Positions 23,650 through 36,228 of a stretch of DNA of 64,000 nucleotides are shown here, piece after piece. The position numbers and the translations under genes were made by a program. Source of the stretch: Salvia splendens (lineage: Eukaryota > Streptophyta > Magnoliopsida > Lamiales > Lamiaceae); NCBI RefSeq assembly GCF_004379255.2, contig NC_056046.1, positions 1,488,001 to 1,552,000 on the forward strand, written 5' to 3'. The notes under the pieces were generated by a model. The model was not told the DNA's origin, did no database searches, and worked only from the letters and a program-made list of their open reading frames with translations. Positions within the stretch are counted from its first letter, which is position 1. Every line of letters starts with the position of its first letter.

Positions 23650-26191
23650 ATGGAGGCAAGCAGCAGTAGTGTTCTAGTGAATTCCAACTTAGAGCCTAGG
23701 GATGATCTTGAATTCGACACACACGAAGCAGCGTACGCGTATTACAAAGAATACGCGAAATCTGTAGGGTTCGGTACAGCTAAATTGAGCAGCCGTCGCT
23801 CAAGGGCTTCGAAAGAATTCATCGATGCCAAATTTTCGTGCATTAGGTACGGGAATAAGCAGCAATCGGATTATGCTGTTAACCCGAGGCCTTCTCCGAA
23901 GATAAGTTGCAAAGCTAGCTTGCACGTGAAGCGTAGGCCTAATGGGAAGTGGCACGTTCATAGCTTCGTGAAGGAGCATAATCACGAGCTTTTACCGGCT
24001 CAATCGCACTTTTTTAGAAGCCATAGGATTGCTGATTCTGCCAATGATGCGAAAGTGAGGAAGAGGAAAGTCCCTGCGTCTGTGTTGAAACAGTATGGCG
24101 CTTATCAGTTTTTTGACAATGTGATCCGGAATCAGCATGACAGGGGGCGGTTTTTGAGCTTGGAAGAGGGCGGTGCTCAGGTTTTACTCGAGTTTTGTTC
24201 ACAAATGCATGAAGAGAATCCGAAATTTTTCTATGCGTTGGACTTCAATGAAGAGCATCGGTTGAGAAATGTGTTTTGGGTTGATGCTAAAGGCGTGGAG
24301 GATTTCACTTACTTTGGTGATGTGGTCTCGCTCGACACGACCTATTTCACAAGCAAGTATAGAGTTCCTTTGGTTCTTTTTGTGGGAGTGAACCATCACA
24401 TCCAGCCGACGTTGCTTGGTTGTGGGTTGATAGCAGATGAGACGTTATATACGTTTATTTGGTTGATGCAATCGTGGTGTTTGGCGATGGGTGGACGAAG
24501 CCCTAAAGTGCTACTCACCGACCATAATGAGGCTATCAAAGCTGCTGTAACTCTCGCCTTTCCAGAAACTCGTAATTATTTCCATTTGTGGCACATTCTG
24601 GAAAGGTTACCGAGAAGGCTTCAGTTCCGTAACTGCTGGCATGAATCTTTCATGGGGAAACTGAATAAATGTTTGTATAGATCGTGGAACGAAGAAAATT
24701 TTGAAAAAAGATGGGGGAAGTTGACTGAAAGATTCAATATTCAAGAGGATGAATGGTTTCGGTCCTTATATGAAGATCGGAAACTCTGGGTGCCTGCGTT
24801 TACAAAAGATGTTTCTTTTGCTGGGTTGTCAGCAGCTTCGAGGTCTGAAAGCTTGAACTCTTTCTTTGATAGATACATCAATGAGGAAACTTCTTTGAGA
24901 GATTTTATCGGGAAATACGAATCGATTCTTGCAGACAGATATGAAGAGGAGGCTAAAGCAAATTTTGATGCATGGCATGAAACTCCAGAGCTGAAGTCAC
25001 CTTCGCCCTTCGAGAAACAAATGCTGCTTGTTTACAGTCATGAGATATTCCGGAAATTTCAAACGGAGGTTCTCGGAGCAGCGGCTTGCCATCTGAAAAA
25101 AGAAAACGAAGATGGTCCAACTGTAGTGTATGGAGTGAAAGACTTCGAAAATAATCTCGATTATTTGGTGGAATGGAATGAGCTGAAATCCGATATATAC
25201 TGTTCTTGTCGTACATTTCAATCTAAAGGATATCTCTGCAGGCATTGTATCGTAGTTCTCCAAATGTCCAGTGTCTTTAGCATACCGTGTAAGTACATAC
25301 TGCAACGTTGGACAAATGCTGCCACGAGCAAAATTCCACTAAGTGAAAAATTGGATGAAGTCCAAGCTAAGGTCAGACGTTACAATGACCTTTGTCGACG
25401 AGCTATAATACTGGGGGAAGAGGGTTCGTTGTCGGATGAGAGTTATAACAATGCAGTGGCTGCAATAAATGAAGCCCTCAAACAATGTACGATAGCAAAT
25501 CAACCAAACGTTTCTGCACCTCTCGCCATACTAGGTGTTGGAGGCGCGGACCATAACGTCACCATCACATCTGGACAGCAGGTGCTGCCTACGGCTAAAG
25601 TGATTGATACAAGTAAAGGTTCGAAGAGGACGGATTTTGGGAAGGAGGCTGCAAGCAATGACGGGATGACTGGTAAAAAGGGGAAGGTTGGTATCCTATC
25701 CATTTGTTTACTCTTTTTTGTGATGGTCACTTACTAATCTTGCTTTTCTTTATGCACGGATCAGGTGCTGTTGGAGCCTCCAATAACTAATATCGGAACT
25801 CTTGCCATTTTTCCGCATATGGTACTCTTCATCTCTTAATCGTGATTTTGTAATTATATTTCTTTTGTTCGTGAAAAAGAAGCGTTCCTTTCTTCTGCTA
25901 ATCGTGCAGAAGTTTGAGAAATGTTCAATACTTTATTGCTCAATTAAGTACATTCATATATTCGTGAAAAAGAAGCGTTCCTTGAATTTATCATTGTGTT
26001 CGTTTCCTGTTCTTGCCTGCTTTCTGACTGAAGTTTTAAGGATAAAATTACGATTTTCTGTCCAGGATATGGCCGGTCCCCTGGATTATCCTGCTCTGTA
26101 CCCAAGATTCCTCACAACGTTATTAAAAGGCGACGAGATGTCCAAGAGAGGCGTGGAGATGCTGGCCGAGATGTTGGAGGAACCAAACTGA
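23650..26191 (+). CDS. FRS4: FAR1-related sequence protein, FRS4-like
   Basis: Three exons, 23650-25686, 25765-25821 and 26066-26191, encode 739 aa in one frame. The first ATG is 23650 (MEASSSSVLV); the frame extends upstream only through a TTG. The FAR1 DNA-binding domain (about residues 20-110: FDTHEAAYAYYKEYAKSVGF ... SFVKEHNHELLPAQ) precedes a MULE-type transposase domain (about 222-315: SLDTTYF, LLTDHNEAIKAA, WHILERLP) and a SWIM zinc finger (about 515-537: CSCRTFQSKGYLCRHCIVVL). This architecture is the domesticated Mutator-like transposase family of FHY3/FAR1, which act as transcription factors, the founders in phytochrome A signalling. FRS4 is the closest match I recall. Stopping at the first exon would wrongly end it at 25737. 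Confidence 0.94.
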
Positions 26192-27360
26192 AGGTACGAA
26201 GGTCATCTAGAAGACATTTGGAAACGAAGACAAGTTTTTTCGTGCTCAAATGTGCATAGGTATTTCATATTTCTTTCAATCGAACTTGCAACAAATTGAT
26301 TTAGATGAATTCCTTGAACTGGTTCCGCGATGTTCATAACCTTGAAGGCATCCTACCTTCATATTTGTTGATAACTGTATTCTTCTTTGAACAGTCTCAT
26401 AGCTCACAGATAGCCTCTCCTTTCATTTCTGATGACGGAAGCACGCCTCTGGCTGTATGGATGCTGAGACGACATCCGTTCAGATGCAAATTCTGCGTGC
26501 TGCAAAAAACAGAGGGGATGCTGCTGCTTCGTCGTGGCTAGACCGAGCCCAGGTTTGGAAACGGGTCGTCTGCTGCTAGAAAGAGGCATTTGGACACGTT
26601 CAGAAAGTGGCACGGCGCGCTCTGCTTGTTGCCGTTGCATATGTGCTTGTAACATATGTCGACAAAGGTGAAGTGTGTTACCAACTGAGATGTGCTTCGT
26701 TGTCGATTGATTTTGATTAATTGGAACTTGGAAGATTATGTGTCAATGGACCAATGGCACACACACACACTCTCTCTCACTCATATATCACATCACACAC
26801 TCTATCACAATAAAAATATAGTTTTGTATTTATAGAAAAACCAAAGCATATTATCACATGCTTTCCTTAATGTTGCTCAAGTCTTAACCAACTTGTCCTT
26901 TTCATATTCTATTGATTCCAATTCCAAGCGGTCCTTATTTAAAAATGACCCATAAATAATTCAATTACACTTACTGACACGTCAATAAAATACTAGTACA
27001 AAATTGTTATGCAAGGACAAAGGTTGTTTGAAATGATTTTTAAAATAAATTTGGATCAATATTGAATTGAAATCAGGAAAACTAAGTTCTACACTAATTT
27101 AACGAAATTTCCCAAAATAAACTAATTAACTCTCTTTACATTACGTGAGAATAAAAATTCTATCTTAATTAGTAACAGTAATACTAATCAGTTTATTGTG
27201 ACTTGAGAAACTATCGTGCTGTAAAAAAATAGTGTATGGCCATGTGGTAAAAAATTAGGTATTGCTATAAATGAAAGTAAAAAAATTAGGTAATGAAAGT
27301 TCAATAGTATTTTTTTTTTGTACGCATTAAAATAATAAAAATGAACTAGTTAGGCGTCCC
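26192..27360. other. FRS4-like 3' region and AT-rich spacer with CA/CT microsatellite
   Basis: A (CA)n(CT)n microsatellite lies at about 26758-26800. The first 500 bp include GC-balanced DNA that is probably 3' UTR. No further gene is recognised. Confidence 0.5.
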
Positions 27361-28775
27361 TAGTGTTGCCCACGGTTCACGAACCGGCGGTTCCGGTTCG
27401 GAACCGCCGGTTCCGGTTCGGTCGAAGGCGGAACCGGAACCGAACCGTGAGGCTATTTCACGGTTCCGGTTCCGGTTCGAAAACCGGCGGTTCCGGTTCC
27501 GGTTCGGAACCGCCGGTTTTTCCGGCGGTTTAGGCGGTTCCGGTTCGGAACCGGCGGTTTCGCGGTTCGGTTGTATTTTTTTTTTAATTTGAAATTTGGA
27601 TTTATACAACAAATTGGAACAAGACAATGTATACTTCAAATAGAAATACGGCGAATAAGGAAGAAATGATATCTATTTTATTGAGTTTGAGTTGTAACGG
27701 ACAACGATATATTACAATTTACAATATGTATACAACTATACAACATACAATAATGTAATATAAATTTGAAATTTGGACTTATACAATAAATTGGAACAAT
27801 ATAATGGATAATTTAAATTGAAATAAGACGAATATGATGAAAATGATATCAATTTTATTAAATTTGAGTTGTAACGGACAACGATACATTACAATTTACA
27901 ATACATATACAAGTATACAACATACAATAATGTAATATAAATTTGAAATTTGGACTTATACAATAAATTGGAACAAGAGTACAAGACAATGGATAATTAA
28001 ATTGAAATAAGACGAAGAAGGTGAAAATGATATCAATTTTATTCAAATTTATATTACATTATTGTATGTTGTATACTTGTATATGTATTGTAAATTGTAA
28101 TGTATCGTTGTCCGTTACAACTCAAATTCAATAAAATTGATATCATTTTCATCATATTCGTCTTATTTCAATTTAAATTATCCATTATCTTGTTCCAATT
28201 TATTGCATAAGTCCAAATTTCAAATTTATATTACATTATTGTATGTTGTATACTTGTATACATATTGTAAATTGTAATGTATCGTTGTCCGTTACAACTT
28301 ACAACTCAAACTCAATAAAATAGATATCATTTCTTCCTTATTCGCCGTATTTCTATTTGAATTATACATTGTCTTGTTCCAATTTGTTGTATAAATCCAA
28401 ATTTCAAATTAAAAAAAAAATACAACCGGAACCGCGAAACCGCCGGTTCCGAACCGGAACCGCCTAAACCGCCGGAACCGCCGGTTTTCACGGTTAACCG
28501 CCGGTTTCCGGTCCAAAAGCCGCCGGAACCGGCCGGTTTTGCCGCTGAAAAGCTGCCGCCGTCAGCCCCATCCCTGACGCCTTGATTTACGCGCCCGAAC
28601 CGGCGGTTCCGCCGGTTAACCGGCGGTTCCGAACCGTCCCGAACCGCCGGTTCGGTGACGGTTCCGGTTCGAAAAATCATGAACCTGAACCGGACCGCGA
28701 CCCGAATTGCGACGGTTCCGGTTCGAAAAAATTGCCACGGTTCCGGTTCGGAACCGGAACCGGTGGGCATCTCTA
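27361..28775. mobile_element. hAT-type foldback element with long internal inverted repeats
   Basis: An 8-bp duplication, GGCGTCCC (27353-27360 and 28776-28783), flanks termini TAGTGTTGCCCACGGTTC and, read inward, TAGAGATGCCCACCGGTTCC. The 8-bp duplication and TAGxGxTGCCCAC ends indicate hAT. Each arm carries a GC-rich array of ggttccggttcggaaccgcc motifs (27374-27570, 28425-28760). The AT-rich core has a block of about 180 bp (gaaatttggacttatacaat ... ttgtaacggacaacgat) in about three direct copies (27590-28030), followed by inverted copies (28030-28410). The whole could fold into one long hairpin. There is no transposase, so it is non-autonomous. Confidence 0.88.
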
Positions 28776-28783
28776 GGCGTCCC

Positions 28784-29532
28784 TACGTTTCAACCAAATT
28801 GTTTTTACAATTCAATAAATTTAATTTCCACCGACGCTTGCACCCACCTACTTTACGCACCACAAAATTAAAAGTGAGAATCGATTTTTTATATAATAAT
28901 TGCTTTTATTATTTAGATGATTTATAACGAAAAAGTGAAATGTTAGATATACCATGAAATAAAACAAAAACAATTCGACGTTAACTTTAATTGCTTTTTC
29001 ACCAACGAGGCAACAATTAATTAATCATTTTACTGTTTTCCTATTTTTAGCAAAGTGTAATTAATCTAATAATTAACTTTTTCATAAATTCTAAATCTAG
29101 CAGACATGTAGACAAATTTATTAACTCCTTATGACAATCTGACACAAATGAAATCTGATCTCCAACATTTTACTCGAGTAAAGTCAATTTCGAATTATTA
29201 TATTCAATGAGAGATAAAAATTAATTCAGCAATTAATATCACAAATTCCTATATTTTTCAGCTTCAAACAAGACTTTTTTTGTAATTTTATAATTCATTA
29301 TCCCACAATTAACGCCAATTTATAGGTAAATATTAATCACATACATCAAATTATGAAGAAATAGTATTAATAACTAATAAAAAATAATCTCGAAAAAGAA
29401 CTAAGAATAATAATACTATGTATATATCAAATCCTAACAGCTATAATTTACCAAATCCAAAAAAATTAGCATAATTAAACAGAAAAGAAAAAAATCCAAA
29501 AATAAAAATCACACCTTATTCAACAATTCTGC
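28784..29532. other. AT-rich spacer downstream of the NHL gene
   Basis: No frame, RNA gene or repeat is recognised. Confidence 0.5.
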
Positions 29533-30315
29533 TCAAACAGTCCATTTGATGATTTTTATCCTTGGATCGACCTTGCATTTCACGTGCGAAGTCGTCGCCG
29601 ACGACGCCGTTTTGCCAGCGGGGATCGAGATTTTAATTCCGTCGCAGGTAACCCTAATTTTGAGATTCTTCGTTTTAATTCCCCCAATTTTGACCTTCAA
29701 TTTCGTATCCAGCTGAATCTTCAGCGGCAGGCTCTTATTTTTGAAGCTTGATTTCAGCTGCGAAGTGTCGGATCCGTCGGGGATTTGGTTTCTGGAGCTC
29801 GAAACGACGCTTCTCAGCGTCGTGACGTTCTTCTTCCCCTGAGTGAAGCCGGCGAAGGATCCGTCGGCGATGTCGAGATCGCCGGAGATGAATTTGACCG
29901 AGATCGCGTCGTACAAGAAGGTGATTTTTTTGTTAGGGTTGCGCGCGGTGATGGAGAGATTGAACGAGGAGGCGAGGGAGTTTCCGGTGAGGTTGAATCG
30001 GGAGAGGTAGAGCGAATTGACGGCGAAAGAGGGGCGCTGGGGGCGGTAGAGGACGTAGAAGGCGGCGGCGGCGATGGCGGCGAGGAGGAGGAGGATGAGA
30101 ATAGTGAGAGTCGACCAGAGGCAGCACGAGCAGCAGCAGCTGCGGCGGCGGCAGCGCTTCGGCGGCGCCTGCGGGCGGTAGGCCGGGCGCGTGGAGTTGT
30201 AGAGCTGCGCCTTGTTCGCTGGGAACGAAGGGTTAGAATCGCCGTTCACCGCGGCGGGAGCGGCGGCGCCGCCGTTGGCGGCTGGCTTCGCTGATGGATA
30301 CACTTTGTCGTTCAT
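29533..30315 (-). CDS. NDR1/HIN1-like (NHL) protein with LEA_2 domain
   Basis: Single exon, 260 aa. A Pro/Ala-rich cytosolic N-terminus ends in a Cys/Arg cluster (KRCRRRSCCCSCCLW, about 53-67), possibly palmitoylated. One transmembrane segment follows (about 67-90), then a LEA_2 domain with the family signature NPNKKITFLYD (126-136). The C-terminus KIIKWTV fits the NHL6/NHL13 type. NHL proteins sit at the plasma membrane and take part in defence and abiotic-stress responses. The ATG at 30315 fits the family length. The coding sequence is much richer in GC than the flanks. No intron, as usual for the family. Confidence 0.94.
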   Translation of the reverse strand: MNDKVYPSAKPAANGGAAAPAAVNGDSNPSFPANKAQLYNSTRPAYRPQAPPKRCRRRSCCCSCCLWSTLTILILLLLAAIAAAAFYVLYRPQRPSFAVNSLYLSRFNLTGNSLASSFNLSITARNPNKKITFLYDAISVKFISGDLDIADGSFAGFTQGKKNVTTLRSVVSSSRNQIPDGSDTSQLKSSFKNKSLPLKIQLDTKLKVKIGGIKTKNLKIRVTCDGIKISIPAGKTASSATTSHVKCKVDPRIKIIKWTV

Positions 30316-31264
30316 CTTTTCTCTCTCTAAATTATGAATTTCTTTTTTTCTTGTTATAGCATGTTATATGTAGTCCGGTTCTGTTTAAAAAATTATTATT
30401 AAGATATAATCCATAATTTAAGGTGGAATGATTATATAATACTCCATTCATCACCATCAATTGTCACGTTTAACTTAGCACAAATTTTGATATATGTAGT
30501 GAAAATGGGATGAAAAAAGTTTATGGAATTTGTATCCTAGTGGAATGTGGTCCATTATTAAAGGTAATAGTGTCAATTAATTAAGGACGGATTGAAAAAA
30601 ATTGATGTTAATTAATAGGGGACTGAGGGTGTAATGACTTATAATCATTTTTTTCTATTAAGTTCATTTTACAATTTAATTCTAAATGAATAATTATATA
30701 ATAATTAATTCTTACAATTTAATTTTAAATAAATAATTATATGATAATGAGTTATAGCAATTGAACGACGATCATTTGGATGTAAAGGTATAGATTTGAG
30801 GACAGTGTTAGAGCATTTTGGAAGAATATACACACAAATTTAGTGTAAAATTGAGTGTTGACTAGTGTGTGTACTGTGTGGGGAGAGAGAGAGCTAATAA
30901 GTAATTACGATTAATTACAATTAGTGACTGTAATATTACGAGGGCTGCCTTAGGTTAATATGTTGACCAAAACCTAGTGAATTCATTAATTAGGTTGATG
31001 GTGAACGTCGAGATTAGCACTATTCTGGGAGTATTAAATTAAGTTGCCAAAAAAATAGTTTGCGTTTTCATAATTATTTGGGGATTTATAAAAGTTAATG
31101 TTTTAAATGGATTTTTGGTTGTATTAGTGGAATTGGAAAGAGTTGAGGACAAAATGCCAATGTGTTTTAAATTGTTTCTGGCTGTATTCTGGTAATACTT
31201 CTGGATTATATTAAAGGAAGCTAAATTAAGAGAATTAATTAAAGTGAATTAATCATATATTGTA
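30316..31264. other. Upstream region of the NHL gene
   Basis: AT-rich, no gene seen; it should hold the NHL promoter. A short near-duplicate (acaatttaattctaaat / acaattt aattttaaat) at about 30670-30735 is the only local repeat. Confidence 0.5.
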
Positions 31265-32995
31265 CTCCCTCCGTCCACAAAAAATAGGACATCTTGTAAA
31301 TGCCACGAGTTTTAATGTACAATTGGTAAAATAAGAGAGAAAAGAAAAAAGTAAGAAAAAAGTAGTGTTAGTGAAATGCGGGGTCCATATTATCTATACA
31401 TATATAAAAGGTGAGTTTTGGCCAACATTTTGAATATTTGTAAATTTTGGGCAAAACGTTGAATATTTATTAGTTATGGATGTTTTGAATATTTGTGGAC
31501 GTGATTTACGGCTGTTCGAATTTTCATTATCTGAATTTGGAGTAAATTAACGGTTATACTCCAGTAATGCCACGAATGTCGTTTAATTTAGAAAGTTATA
31601 TTGAATAACTGAAATTATTTTGCGAGAGCGGTTAAGGAGGATTAAATGCATGAAAACAACTACGCAACCGTTTTTAATCATACAACAGATAGGAATATGA
31701 AACGTATGAGTACTTGAATCGGAGAGACATTAAATACATTTATATCACCATTCAATTATATACAGCACTATATAAATGGGCATGTATATACACATTCTCG
31801 CCCTATATATAATCCAAAATTGAACCTTCAATTCCCTTGGCAGCCTATTCATTCTTAGACCTAAATTCCCGAAGATCCGACAGCGAAAATTCCATAGAGC
31901 ATTGCTTGAAGACAATGAATATGGATGCTACACCGAAGAAGATGGAGGACTTACCGGAAATTTCAAAAGATGAAGCATGAAGAAGAGGATGGAGGCGTCT
32001 GCTGGCGACGTTGCGGTCAACAGCTGGCTAGCGACGGTGGCATAGTCCTAACCAACTACGGCGCATTAGGGTTTTAAATATTAGTAGTAATACGTTGTTT
32101 ATTTAATACAGTACTTAAAATTGAGCCACCTTAATCATTAGAGTGCAAGTTTTTAGTTATTTTTCATTTTATTTTATTTTATGAAATCAATAGTTAGCAA
32201 AAACATAACAAGATTTAAATTGATGATTTGTTGATTGATTGATCATTAATTAATATCAATTCAATTCTTAATTTATGGGATTGGTGAGATTAATGACAAT
32301 TTAGAATCAAGTTTTGAAATTCAGAGATTAGGCTGAATGGTTGATTAATTAGTAAATTGTTGATTGATTGGTGATGAGAGATTGATGGGGATATCGAATT
32401 GTCAATTCATTCTTAAAATATAAGATTAATGGCAAAAGATATTTAGTGCTATCTTCTTAATAATAATAAAAAAAAATCAATCGCAATTGTCTTTACTAAC
32501 TGAATAGTGCCTTGATTTTTCGCAGCATACAAAACAAATTTTAAACCAAGCCATTTTACAAATAGTTAATTATATAAATAAATGACTAATTAATTTTACT
32601 ATTTATAAGCCTATAATTCATCCTTAATTATGAATTGAGTTTTTATATATAGAAGATTAGTTTGATATAATTTTGATAAAACTGATTTAAGAATAAAAAC
32701 TACTCCATAATCTAGACATTTATGAATAAAAATCTAGATGTTGCCTTCCCATGCCTTAAATCATTTCACACCTTCCATTGAATATCATGAATACTGAAAA
32801 ATGAAAAGAGTAATTACTTGTAGTACAATTGGTGGAAAGTTGCGATTTTTATTTTATTCAATGTAGCAATTTCCAAAATAGAGAGTTACTATTATTTTCT
32901 AAAAGATGAATGATATACATTTAATGAGGAAATTCAAAGGACATACGTATCAGCAGCCTATCTTTTACTATCAATAAGAGTCATTTCAGAGAAGA

Positions 32996-33409
32996 ATGTC
33001 AAAGGGATCGTCCAAAGCAGAATACCAAAAGGGAATAATTCCAATTGCCACCAATTTTTTTATAATACCAACTCATAAACCAAAAGTATCATGTACTCAT
33101 GGCCATGGAGGAAAAACGAGTTTGGTAGGTGGGTGTTATCATGTGATGGTGTTGCATCCCATACAATGTGGTTGTCGAAAGAGGAGTATCCATTGCGATA
33201 AGCATGCCAAAATAAAATATTTGAAGGGTTGAAAAGATGGAATCCACAAGAAGAGGAGCTATGCCTGCAGCTAGAATAATGAGTAGATAGATTTTTAAGA
33301 ACCGAGCACTCGGCGGCTGACTATAGTTCTTTTGCAACGGTAGTGAAGGAGGAAGTAGAATGAGAGTAGTGTGAGAGATGATGATGTGAATAGCTTCTAC
33401 TACTATCAT
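32996..33409. other. Possible captured fragment inside the Helitron
   Basis: Opposite-strand frames of 78 codons (+, 32996-33232) and 106 codons (-, 33089-33409) overlap here. Base composition is more even than in the rest of the Helitron. I do not recognise either translation. Helitrons often carry pieces of host genes, but this is a guess. Confidence 0.2.
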
Positions 33410-34528
33410 GGTCTCTCAATATGTTGGTATAGCTAATACCAACGTATTCCTCTAAAATCTATAGTAATATTTTAGTAATTAATCATACTCAAATTGTTTT
33501 CATACTCATATATGATTATTACTTTTATGGTCATAGATATTTTATGCATTTAACGTTATATTTGTGATTTATTATTCTATATTGATATTTTGAATATTAG
33601 TATAATTTTTTTAAGTTGTAATAGAGATCCAAAAGTATTATAGTCAAAATATATTGGAGTATGTATTTGCATTATTTAAATGTCAAATTGATTGAGTTTT
33701 ATATTTTTTTTTTAAATTCTTATACATTTTCTTAATTTTAGATTTTGTACAATGATATCATTTTCCATTTCACTTAATTAATCAATAATGTGAAGTTAGT
33801 ACCAAAAAAATAAATGAGACCCACATTTCTTATTAACGCTGTTTCACTATTGAAGTACACGTGTTCTTGATTATATATTGTTGTGTTTGTAGTTTTTGCA
33901 TTAGATATAAAAAAATATTTTAATCACTATTTATAGGTTATATTTAATGAATGAATTTTTTTATATATTCCGACTTTTACGCATAATAATTTCATAATAT
34001 AATTTTGAAGGAAATACAATGGGTCGTGCGTATAATTGCTATAAAATACTGCTATGTCTTAGTGAGGAAAGTCAAATGTTTTTCCAATTGTTATGACATA
34101 TGTTTAGAGTTTAGGATTTAGGATTTAAATTTTTAAAATGAAAAGGTTTTTAAATCAAATAACATAATTGTTATTGAAATATCAAATGTTAAATATTAGA
34201 AGTGATAGTAAATTTATTTACAAGATTTCTTCGGTTACAATATTATTAGTATTTGATTAAAATGACAAGCCAAAAGCTGAAAATCCCCAATTTAGTAGCA
34301 TATGAAATGTAAAATTAAATCACACTGATTTTTTTACATTTAAACGACATCTTGACCTTCTCAATTCCAACCGTTCACATAGCCCTATTTAAAAACACTT
34401 TCTTGATATGAGCATATAAACAGATTTACAGACAAAATTCAGGCAAAAAACCTCCACTAGCAGTAAGGATTATCAAGTAGGCCGACCCAGTGTCAGATAT
34501 CGAATACAGATCTAAAACCCCTAAAATA

Positions 34529-34712
34529 GAATAAGTGATCAACAAAGCAAAATTGAACTGGGGCGGAGGGAGAATTTTATTGATATTTGGCTAATTTGTT
34601 GGTCATGATGAGTATATTTTGAATAAGTGATCAACAAAGTAAAATTGAACTGGGGCGGAGGGAGAATTTTATTGATATTTGGCTCATTTGTTGGTCATGA
34701 TGAGTATATTTT
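34529..34712. repeat. 92-bp tandem duplication inside the Helitron
   Basis: The unit gaataagtgatcaacaaag ... tggtcatgatgagtatattt occurs twice, starting at 34529 and 34621. Only a few substitutions separate the copies, so the duplication is recent. Confidence 0.92.
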
Positions 34713-35456
34713 AAAGTTAAGGGTTTATGATTTAGGTTTCAAGGTTTGAGTTTTCAGTGTATAGGGTCACTATATTGCAATGAAATAAAGCTCGACTAGG
34801 AAGTGTCTCACCAGTGCAATCTTAAATTATTGCAACGTAAACTTGCTCCTGCAGTTATAACTCAACGATTAATTCATATTTTCACATAATTAAAATGCTT
34901 TTTAATTTTAAGTCTGATATTTAAATGTCAAGACAGTTTATTAAAATGTCAACACAAATATGTGTTGAAATTTTAATGTAATCGTATTGACATTTTTAAG
35001 AAAAGTTAGCATTTAAATGCACTCTTGTGGCCATGTGGGGTTAATGTGATTGAAAAAGTATAATCCAGAGTAAGAGGATGTCGAATATTCTTTTGTTTAT
35101 CATTTCACAAATTTTATTTCGCATAATGAAATAAATATGAAGAAATTAAAATGACCCGTGCATCGCACGGGCGTGATACTAGTATTATTAGTAGTAAGAG
35201 ATAAGTTGTTGAAAACTTTCTTTTTTTAAATGTACCCTATTTTTCGTGAATAATCAAAAATGACAAATATGTCTTATTTTTCGTGGACGGAGGGAGTAGT
35301 ATTTAAATGTTTTCCAATCCGAATGCCAATTAGTGAGATTAGAAAAATAATACAGCTCAAATGATTGAGTGTCCACAGTTTACCCTCTCTTTGTGAGTGT
35401 AGGATGAAATTAGTTTGGAAATTGCTTTTTTAGAATATTACTACTAGTTTTTTGAG

Positions 35457-35656
35457 GTGGTGTTCGGTTCACCAGAAAAAATAATACTATGATACAATCT
35501 AGAATTGAATTGTGAGATTATTTTAGTCATAGGAAGTTAGCTATGACTAATTATCCCATGATTATCCATCTAGGATTGAATTGTGAGGATTGAATCTCAT
35601 GAACCAAACACATTACACATTTAATCCGGGATACAATCTTACAAAACGAACACCCC
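35457..35656. mobile_element. Small TIR MITE, about 200 bp
   Basis: The left end gtggtgttcggttcac and the right end read inward (ggggtgttcgttttgtaaga) are inverted repeats. Inside, gattgaattgtgag-type segments are also repeated. Non-coding. Superfamily not settled; no clean target duplication was found. Confidence 0.5.
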
Positions 35657-35855
35657 ATAAAATACTAATTAATTTGTTAAGTGTTAACAATTTTGTTTAT
35701 GGAAAAAAGGTTAAGAAAAATGATGTTATATAGGACTGAGTTAGTATGAAATCTATTTTTATTATAAAAATAAAAGTATCTTATTAACGCATAACGTTGT
35801 TGTGTTTATATTAATACTATTTACATTAAAAATCTTTGACGCACGTTTGCACTAA

Positions 35856-36228
35856 AAGCATCCGCAATAGCGGACTAAAGGTAGGACTAGTGGTTAGGGC
35901 GTGGGGCGTCTACTATTGCGTTAGGCTAACGCGACGGACGTCCCAAAGTAGGACGAGTGCTCATCCGTGATCTAACACCATTAGCCGATCGCTAGTCCGC
36001 TATTGCGCGGACAATGATCGGCTAGCCAATTTTATTTTATTTTTAATTTTTTTTATTTATTTATAATTTATTGCACTTTATTTTTTTAATATTTAATAAA
36101 TATCAATAGTTAAAATGAATTAATCGTACTTGTGAATTTGTTTTATTAGCCAGGCAGCAACTATTAGGACTGTGGTTAGTGATGTGGCAGGCTGTAGTGG
36201 TTAGTCTGCCTTATTGGCGGCTGCTGAT
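35856..36228. mobile_element. Harbinger-like MITE
   Basis: The left end AGCATCCGCAATAGCGGAC and the right end read inward (ATCAGCAGCCGCCAATAAGGC) are imperfect inverted repeats of the type seen in the Harbinger element at 10429. GC-rich subterminal DNA (gcgacggacgtcccaaagta) flanks an AT-rich core. No coding capacity. Ends are approximate. Confidence 0.5.

Larger units (their letters stand above)
31393..35182 (+). mobile_element. Helitron, about 3.8 kb, nested in the Stowaway MITE
   Basis: It starts TCTATACATATATAAAAGG after an A and ends CTAG before a T, the A/T insertion rule of Helitrons with TC...CTRR ends. A GC hairpin CCCGTGC-ATC-GCACGGG (35155-35171) lies 7 bp before the terminal CTAG, as expected. 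It makes no target duplication: the MITE halves abut directly. A leader-like TATA region (tatataaatgggc, about 31768-31782) and a short frame starting MNMDATPKKMEDLPEISKDE (31915-31980) lie near the 5' end. No RepHel protein is present, so it is non-autonomous. Confidence 0.88.
31265..35296. mobile_element. Stowaway MITE split by a Helitron
   Basis: The left part (31265-31392) starts CTCCCTCCGTCCACAAAAAATA; the right part (35183-35296) ends TTATTTTTCGTGGACGGAGGGAG. The ends are good inverted repeats, and TA duplications sit at 31263-31264 and 35297-35298. Without the insertion the MITE is about 242 bp, normal for Stowaway. Confidence 0.85.

Noticed and set aside
27361..28775. Telomere-like or centromeric satellite from the ggttccggttcgg runs
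   Set aside because: The runs are confined between hAT termini with an 8-bp duplication, so they are subterminal repeats of one element.
29785..30294. Plus-strand open frame (169 codons) over the NHL gene
   Set aside because: Gly/Glu/Ala-rich antisense of the NHL coding exon, with no domain.
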